A stretch of DNA of 64,000 nt from Actinobacillus suis ATCC 33415. Lineage in GTDB: Bacteria > Pseudomonadota > Gammaproteobacteria > Enterobacterales > Pasteurellaceae. The stretch is from contig NZ_CP009159.1 of NCBI RefSeq assembly GCF_000739435.1, positions 248,001-312,000 on the forward strand, read 5' to 3'. This document shows positions 58,509-64,000 of the stretch, in pieces; position 1 is the first letter of the stretch; every line of letters starts with the position of its first letter. The notes under the pieces were generated by a model. That model was not told the DNA's origin, ran no database searches, and worked only from the letters and a program-made list of their open reading frames with translations. Made by a program: the position numbers and the translations under genes.

Positions 58509-59174
58509 TTAATCGTCACTACCTAAGACACCAAAGATTTGTAATAGGCTTAAGAATAGGTTGTATAGAGATACGTATAAATCCACTGTCGCACGGATAT
58601 AATTCGTTTCGCCACCGTGAATAATATTACTTGTACCAAGTAAAATCGCACCGCTTGAGAACACTACAAATAATGCACTCATTGCAAGGCTTAATGCCGG
58701 AATTGCTAAGAAAATATTTGCGATGATACCAACAAGTAACACTACGAATAATGCCATCATCATACCCGATAAAAATGACATATCTTTCTTGGTCGTAAGT
58801 ACATAAGCCGAACACGTAAAGAATACTAATGCGGTTGCGCCAAGCGCAAGAACCACAACGTCACCTAAACCCGCACCGATATAGCGGTTTAAAATTGGGC
58901 CAAGGGTATAACCTAAAAAGCCGGTTAAAGCAAATACGCTTAAAATACCTGCACCGCTATTTGCTGTTGCATTGGTTAGGAATAATAAACCGTAGAAGCC
59001 GATTAATAATCCCCACCATGGTAATGCCGGTGCATTCATTGACATTGCCACAAAAGCAATTACTGCTGAAAAGGCTAATGTCATTGAAAGTAATAAATAA
59101 GTATTACGTAATACTTTGTGAGTGCTGAGTAAGGATTCACTGCTTGCTGCACCGTTAATTACACGATTTTCCAT
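58509..59174 (-). CDS. Bax inhibitor-1 family membrane protein YccA
   Basis: 221 residues with seven predicted membrane helices, BI-1/YccA family. In E. coli YccA is a substrate and modulator of the FtsH protease; its channel-like activity is debated. ATG 59174 with AAGGAAAC upstream is chosen; the frame extends 18 residues further without support. C terminus ends with an Asp-rich GSDD. Confidence 0.88.
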   Translation of the reverse strand: MENRVINGAASSESLLSTHKVLRNTYLLLSMTLAFSAVIAFVAMSMNAPALPWWGLLIGFYGLLFLTNATANSGAGILSVFALTGFLGYTLGPILNRYIGAGLGDVVVLALGATALVFFTCSAYVLTTKKDMSFLSGMMMALFVVLLVGIIANIFLAIPALSLAMSALFVVFSSGAILLGTSNIIHGGETNYIRATVDLYVSLYNLFLSLLQIFGVLGSDD

Positions 59175-59355
59175 ATTGTTTCCTTTAAGTTGAACAAAAT
59201 TGCAATTTATGTATGGACAAACTTCCATAAATCAAGTGTAAATTAGCGACAAATTTGCCTAAAGTCAATTGACTTTATCTATGCAATAGTTAAAAATTTT
59301 CTTATGAGTGTGATACACTTAAACGACTAAATATTTACTTTGCAAACACCTCTAT

Positions 59356-59907
59356 ATGAAACTAAATTTTCCTACCTATTTAACCTTATTTCGGGTAATT
59401 TTGATCCCTTTGTTTGTGATTGCCTTTTATTTACCTGCCGGTTGGTATGCACCTGAAATTTCAACACTTATTTTCTTTATTGCTTCTATTACGGATGCCT
59501 TTGACGGTTATTTAGCTCGTAAATGGAATCAAACTACACGCTTAGGAGCATTTTTAGATCCTGTTGCGGATAAAGTGTTAGTAGCTGTGGCATTGGTTTG
59601 TGTGGTGGAATATTATCATACGTGGTGGATTACCATTCCAGCAGCAATTATGATTGCTCGAGAAATTATTATTTCCGCATTAAGAGAATGGATGGCAGAG
59701 CTTGGTGAGAGAGCGAGTGTAGCGGTTTCCGTATGGGGGAAATTTAAAACAACAGCACAAATGTTAGCGCTTGGTGGAATGTTATGGCGATTTAATTTAG
59801 CAATGGAAGTTCTTGCTTGGATTCTTCTTTATATTGCGGCTGGGTTGACACTTTGGTCTATGATTCAGTACCTGAAAGCTGCCAAAGGTAGTTTGCTAAA
59901 GTCATAA
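59356..59907 (+). CDS. pgsA: CDP-diacylglycerol-glycerol-3-phosphate 3-phosphatidyltransferase
   Basis: 183 residues, about five membrane helices. First step of phosphatidylglycerol synthesis. The CDP-alcohol phosphotransferase motif D-G-x2-A-R-x8-G-x3-D-x3-D is complete (Asp50, Gly51, Ala54, Arg55, Gly64, Asp68, Asp72). Divergent from yccA. A hairpin terminator follows. Confidence 0.96.
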   Translation: MKLNFPTYLTLFRVILIPLFVIAFYLPAGWYAPEISTLIFFIASITDAFDGYLARKWNQTTRLGAFLDPVADKVLVAVALVCVVEYYHTWWITIPAAIMIAREIIISALREWMAELGERASVAVSVWGKFKTTAQMLALGGMLWRFNLAMEVLAWILLYIAAGLTLWSMIQYLKAAKGSLLKS

Positions 59908-59932
59908 TGATAGTCTAGATACTAGATAAATG

Positions 59933-59965
59933 AGGCAGGATAATACCCTGCCTTTTGTTTATGTA
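59933..59965 (+). terminator. Terminator after pgsA
   Basis: AGGCAGG (59933-59939) with CCTGCCT (59947-59953), then TTTGTTTAT. Confidence 0.8.
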
Positions 59966-59975
59966 TATCTCTCTG

Positions 59976-60004
59976 TTGAAATGATAATCATTTTTGTTTA
60001 AAAT
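59976..60004 (+). promoter_or_regulatory. Receptor promoter with Fur box
   Basis: TTGAAA (59976-59981), 17-bp spacer, TAAAAT (59999-60004). The palindromic TGATAATCA core sits in the spacer, and TGAAAT-GATAAT-C-ATTTTT (59977-59995) matches the Fur consensus at 14 of 19. Fur binding would cover the -35 and spacer. Confidence 0.75.
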
Positions 60005-60036
60005 TGAATTGAAATTTATTTCAAAGGAGACAAATA

Positions 60037-62013
60037 ATGCATAAATATAAAAAAACAATCTTTCAACTAAGCTTAATTAGCTTAGCCCTTAGCGGCTATG
60101 TTTCGGCTAATCAAGCTGATTTAGATACGATTGAAGTTCAAGCACAGCCTACCGTAAATCATACTCGAAATATTAGTAATTTACGTGAATTACTGGCGAA
60201 TCGTACCGATGTTAATGTCGGAGGCGGTAGTGTTTCTGCACAATACATTTCAATTCGAGGCTCGGGGCAAGATCGTATCGGCATGGTTGTTGATAACACT
60301 TCGACAAATACTCAGTTATGGTATCACCAAGGTCGTTTTCAATTAGATCCATCGATGGTCAAATCAATTAAAGTAGATAAAGGTGCGGGTTCTGCGAGTG
60401 CGGGGATCGGAGTAACGGATGGTGTGATTCGTGCGGAAACCGTTTCGGCTAAAGATTTGCTGAAAGAAGGTAAACCTTTCGGAGCGAGAATTAGCTCAGA
60501 ATATAATAGTAATCGAGGTGTTAACGGCTCTCTTTCACTATACGGACAGGCAGATAACCTAGATATCTTGTTATTAGGAAGCTGGGGAAATGATAAAAAT
60601 TATAAGGCTGGTCGAGGTTATTCTGATGCAGTTAATACCAATAGCAGAGTTGTAAATAACACAGCTCGCCGTCAAGGGAATTATTTGGCTAAATTTGGCT
60701 ATGATCTCACAGAACAACACCGAATCGGTGCGAGCTTCCGTCAAGAAACTTACTATGGCAACGGACAAGATCGTTTTGAAATGATTTTTAATAGTCGTCC
60801 GGTAAATGCAAATACGACAACACGCACTTACAACTTAGAATATGCAGGTAAAGATCTTGGTGTCGTGAGAGATATTAAAGCAAATGCATTTTATATTGAT
60901 GGAAGAGATAAGCGTGAAGATTATCAAAAAGATAAACTTACCGGTTATCAACGCCATTCAAGAACAGAAACTCGTGGTGCTAATTTAGGGCTTACGAGTG
61001 AACTAGGTGGCGAGCATTTACTAAAATATGGTGTTAATCTCCGTAAAGAACAAACAGGTAGCCAAAATTCCTTTGGTTATATTAAAGGTGAACAAAAATC
61101 TGAATACGGTCTATATGCCGAAGGTATTTGGTCTTTAGGTAAAATTGTTACTTTAACAACGGGCTTACGCTACGATTATTATACTTTAGATACTGCAGGC
61201 AAAGTAGATCAACATGGCACTCCAATTGCAGGTAAGAAATCGGTATCTGATAATAAATTGAATCCGAGTTTTGGACTTATTTGGGATGTTACGCCAAATT
61301 TTGTTTTAAATGCTAAGCTAAATTATGCAAGTCGTAGCCCTATTTTAGCATCTGCTTATACAGTAACTGATAATCGAGGTTCATTAGATAAAGCAAGAGG
61401 TTTGCGTTTTATTGATCCTAATTTAAAGACTGAGAATGCACGTTTAGCTGAAATTGGGTTTGAATGGAAATACGCTGATTTTAGTTTAAAAGGAAGCGTG
61501 TTTGAGCAAAGAGTGAAAAACTTCTATCAAACAAAAGATAGTATCATTAGTAATGCGGGAACATTAAAAACCAAAGGTTATGATGCAGAATTAGATTATC
61601 AATGGAATGGTTTAAAATTAACCGCAGGTATGGCTTATGCAGATCCTAAAGCGGATTTTGCACTTTCTAACGATCCGCTAAATGTTATTCCTCAAGGTCG
61701 CCAATGGAGTACAGGCGTGTCTTATAAATTTGCAGAGCCAAGTTTAGAACTCGGCTGGTTAGGTCGTTATGCACAATCTAAAGAATATCAAACTGGCTCA
61801 GGTGCAAAAGCAGAAACGAAAAGACGTATCGGATACGGTGTACATGATATTTTTGTTAATTGGCAGCCTCTTAACCAAGATAACTTTAACGTGAATTTCA
61901 CGGTGAAAAACATTGGTAACAAATTCTATCGTAGCCATAGCCAAAGAAATACAGCGATTACGCCACCAAGCCCAGGACGTGAATTTAAATTGGGTATGAA
62001 CTATAGCTTCTAA
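60037..62013 (+). CDS. TonB-dependent outer-membrane receptor (FetA/FrpB-like)
   Basis: 658 residues. Signal peptide about 1-24 (YVSA-NQ), TonB box LDTIEVQA (about 28-35), plug domain to about 150 (ISIRGSGQDRIGMVVD, then VKSIKVDKGAGSASAGIG), then a barrel ending GMNYSF with the terminal Phe. The plug pattern PSMVKSIKVDKGAGSA resembles the FetA/FrpB group of siderophore receptors. Ligand unknown: ferric siderophore, haem or another metal chelate. AAAGGAG precedes the start. No periplasmic-binding or ABC genes adjoin it. Confidence 0.85.
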   Translation: MHKYKKTIFQLSLISLALSGYVSANQADLDTIEVQAQPTVNHTRNISNLRELLANRTDVNVGGGSVSAQYISIRGSGQDRIGMVVDNTSTNTQLWYHQGRFQLDPSMVKSIKVDKGAGSASAGIGVTDGVIRAETVSAKDLLKEGKPFGARISSEYNSNRGVNGSLSLYGQADNLDILLLGSWGNDKNYKAGRGYSDAVNTNSRVVNNTARRQGNYLAKFGYDLTEQHRIGASFRQETYYGNGQDRFEMIFNSRPVNANTTTRTYNLEYAGKDLGVVRDIKANAFYIDGRDKREDYQKDKLTGYQRHSRTETRGANLGLTSELGGEHLLKYGVNLRKEQTGSQNSFGYIKGEQKSEYGLYAEGIWSLGKIVTLTTGLRYDYYTLDTAGKVDQHGTPIAGKKSVSDNKLNPSFGLIWDVTPNFVLNAKLNYASRSPILASAYTVTDNRGSLDKARGLRFIDPNLKTENARLAEIGFEWKYADFSLKGSVFEQRVKNFYQTKDSIISNAGTLKTKGYDAELDYQWNGLKLTAGMAYADPKADFALSNDPLNVIPQGRQWSTGVSYKFAEPSLELGWLGRYAQSKEYQTGSGAKAETKRRIGYGVHDIFVNWQPLNQDNFNVNFTVKNIGNKFYRSHSQRNTAITPPSPGREFKLGMNYSF

Positions 62014-62042
62014 GAAATTAGTTTTTGGCTAAATCCATTTGC

Positions 62043-62076
62043 AAAAGCGGTTATAAATATAACCGCTTTTTTGCTT
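62043..62076 (+). terminator. Terminator after the TonB-dependent receptor
   Basis: AAAAGCGGTTAT (62043-62054) and ATAACCGCTTTT (62059-62070), perfect 12-bp stem with a 4-base loop, then TT. Uptake-signal fragments form the core. Confidence 0.82.
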
Positions 62077-62170
62077 CTATTTGGCGTACTTTATAAGCAA
62101 GTACCCTAATCGCCAAATATTGGTTATCATAGACTTAATTTCTTATTTAACTCGATACTCAATTTTGTTT

Positions 62171-64000
62171 ATGTTTGATGCCAAATCCTTTCTTGCCGAT
62201 GTACCCCATCTTCCCGGTGTTTACCGCATGTATGATGCGAAAAATACCATTATCTATGTCGGTAAAGCCAAAGATCTCAAAAAACGCTTATCCAGTTATT
62301 TTCGTAGTCAACTCGCCAGTAAGAAAACCGAAGCGTTAGTTGCTAACATTCATCATATTGAAACCACGATAACCCATTCGGAAACGGAAGCGTTATTGCT
62401 TGAACATAATTATATTAAAGAGAATCAGCCGAAGTACAACGTGCTTTTGCGTGATGATAAATCCTATCCGTATATTTTACTCACGAAGCATCAACATCCT
62501 CGAATTACTTCGTTTCGTGGTAGTAAAAAAATTGCCGGTGAATATTTTGGTCCTTATCCAAATGCTGGGGCAGTGCGTGAAACACTAAACTTGCTGCAAA
62601 AACTGTTTCCGATTCGCCAATGTGAAGACAGCTACTATAAAAACCGTTCTCGCCCTTGTTTGCAATATCAAATCGGACGTTGTCTTGCCCCTTGTGTAGA
62701 AGGTTATTACTCGCAAGCGGAATATGATAACCAAGTAAATCTAGTCCGTTTGTTTTTACAAGGTAAAGACGGACAAGTGGTTGAACATTTGGTACAAAAA
62801 ATGGAAAGTGCCGCGGAAGATCTGGATTTTGAAGGTGCAGCTCGTTTTCGCGATCAGATTCAATCGGTACGAGCGGTACAAGAAAAGCAATTTGTCTCTA
62901 ACGAACGTTTGGACGATCTGGATATTATTTCGATTGCTTATCAGCACGGTATTGCTTGCGTACATATTTTATTTGTGCGCCACGGTAAGGTATTGGGCAA
63001 TCGTTCCTATTTTCCTAAAGTGCCGAATAATACCGATTTAACCGAGTTGGCGGATACCTTTGTCGGTCAGTTTTATCTACAGATGAACCAACATCGCACG
63101 ATACCAAATCAAATTATTATCGATCAGCCGTTAAGTGAAGCGACTGCATTAGTTAATGTGCTGTCGGAACAAGCGGGACATAAAGTTAGTATTGCCGATA
63201 AAAATATTCGTGGCGATAAAAGCCGCTATTTAGCATTGGCGAAAACCAATGCAGAAGCTGCGCTTACTTTACAACTTAAACAAGATACGCATATTCGCCA
63301 GCGTTATGACTCACTCAAGGCATTACTCAATTTAGCGGAAATCAGACGGATGGAGTGCTTCGATATTTCTCACACAATGGGTAATCAAACAGTGGCTTCG
63401 TGTGTAGTATTTGATGAAAATGGGCCGTTAAAATCGGATTACCGTCGTTTTAATATTGAAGGCATTACCGGCGGTGATGACTATGCGGCAATGGAACAAG
63501 CCTTATTAAAACGCTATGACCGTAATTTGGAAGAAGAAAAAATTCCGGATATTATTTTTATCGACGGCGGTAAAGGTCAGCTTAATCGAGCTTTAGAAAC
63601 CTTTGCTTCGTTAAATGTCAGTTGGGATAAGCGTAAACCGTTGTTAATTGGTGTGGCGAAAGGAGTAGAGCGGAAAGCCGGTTTAGAAACCTTATTGATC
63701 AGCAAATGGGATAAGGAAATTCACTTACCGCCGGACAGTCCTGCTTTGCATTTGATTCAACATATTCGTGATGAATCACATAATCATGCGATTACCGGAC
63801 ACCGCAAAAAACGCCAAAAAGCTTTTACGGAAAGTGGATTGGAATCAATTGCCGGTGTAGGAGCAAAACGTCGCCAAGCATTACTGAAATATCTCGGTGG
63901 TATGCAGGGTGTGAAATCCGCCACGTTAGAAGAAATTCAATCCGTTCCCGGCATTTCAAAACAACTTGCCGAAGTGATTTTTGATACGTTACAAAATAGC
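62171..64000 (+). CDS. uvrC: UvrABC excinuclease subunit C (3' end at window edge)
   Basis: 610 codons are visible and the frame is open to the last base. Dual-incision nuclease of nucleotide excision repair. N-terminal GIY-YIG nuclease: LPGVYRMYD, then [18 protein letters not shown] (about 15-45), followed by the UVR motif region ([15 protein letters not shown] near 215), the RNase H-like nuclease with FDISHTMG near 400 and FIDGGKGQL near 462, and helix-hairpin-helix motifs at the end ([14 protein letters not shown] and [18 protein letters not shown] pattern). E. coli UvrC is 610 residues, so at most a few codons and the stop are missing. Frame checked from start to last codon. Confidence 0.95.
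   Translation, partial: MFDAKSFLADVPHLPGVYRMYDAKNTIIYVGKAKDLKKRLSSYFRSQLASKKTEALVANIHHIETTITHSETEALLLEHNYIKENQPKYNVLLRDDKSYPYILLTKHQHPRITSFRGSKKIAGEYFGPYPNAGAVRETLNLLQKLFPIRQCEDSYYKNRSRPCLQYQIGRCLAPCVEGYYSQAEYDNQVNLVRLFLQGKDGQVVEHLVQKMESAAEDLDFEGAARFRDQIQSVRAVQEKQFVSNERLDDLDIISIAYQHGIACVHILFVRHGKVLGNRSYFPKVPNNTDLTELADTFVGQFYLQMNQHRTIPNQIIIDQPLSEATALVNVLSEQAGHKVSIADKNIRGDKSRYLALAKTNAEAALTLQLKQDTHIRQRYDSLKALLNLAEIRRMECFDISHTMGNQTVASCVVFDENGPLKSDYRRFNIEGITGGDDYAAMEQALLKRYDRNLEEEKIPDIIFIDGGKGQLNRALETFASLNVSWDKRKPLLIGVAKGVERKAGLETLLISKWDKEIHLPPDSPALHLIQHIRDESHNHAITGHRKKRQKAFTESGLESIAGVGAKRRQALLKYLGGMQGVKSATLEEIQSVPGISKQLAEVIFDTLQNS

Overview
The window is a stretch of Pasteurellaceae chromosome, most probably from the Actinobacillus sensu stricto / A. 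pleuropneumoniae / A. suis / A. equuli group. Evidence: (i) about 21 exact copies of the 9-mer ACAAGCGGT or its complement, often extended by an A/T stretch and TTTGCAAA, which is the Apl-type DNA uptake signal; no AAGTGCGGT (Haemophilus influenzae type) was noticed; (ii) an Actinobacillus-like rrn operon; (iii) a porcine-pathogen style tbpB-tbpA pair; (iv) low-GC codon use. Species cannot be fixed from the sequence alone.

Layout. 1-5.9 kb: 3' end of alaA, two tandem DMT permeases, priA, a YdcF/ElyC-type protein. 6.0-16.3 kb: the main accessory block, neuD-neuB-[266-bp inverted-repeat element]-neuA-neuC followed by a Wzx flippase, a GT52 sialyltransferase-like gene, a GT25 galactosyltransferase-like gene, a Wzy-like polymerase and two GT2 transferases. 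Together these would make Neu5Ac from UDP-GlcNAc, activate it to CMP-Neu5Ac, and add it to an LPS/LOS or O-antigen glycan. 16.3-20.2 kb: msrA and the nucleoside salvage set nupC-deoC-deoD. 20.2-23.4 kb: argC-argB-argD behind a tandem ArgR operator. 23.4-28.0 kb: Fur-controlled tbpB-tbpA. 28.0-34.3 kb (minus strand): rho, cysK, thrB, thrA and a complete threonine attenuator with an 18-residue leader peptide. 34.4-38.4 kb: sodA, alr, recD. 38.4-43.9 kb: rrn operon 16S-tRNA-Glu(TTC)-23S-5S with its promoter, boxA sites and terminator. 44.0-48.4 kb: pepD, gpt, gmk and a NodT-type outer-membrane efflux lipoprotein. 48.4-59.2 kb (mostly minus strand): rnfH-ratA, modABC, a YadGH-type ABC exporter, dnaX with a programmed frameshift site, apt, a two-gene metal ABC uptake set lacking permeases, tusE, yccA. 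59.3-64 kb: pgsA, a Fur-controlled TonB-dependent receptor, and uvrC running off the end.

How things connect. Iron or metal supply appears at three places with Fur-like operators (tbpBA, the 60-kb receptor, the metal-binding protein at 57-58 kb). Amino-acid genes show textbook control: ArgR boxes for arg and transcription attenuation for thr. Nucleoside genes deoCD sit behind a PurR-type palindrome. Many genes end in paired uptake signals that double as intrinsic terminators.

I did not find a clearly new defence or mobile system. The least explained items are the structured 266-bp element inside the sialic-acid operon, the hairpin-embedded A10 slippage site in dnaX, the permease-less metal transporter operon, a strong hairpin in the rrn leader, and a terminator that runs directly into the tusE start codon.
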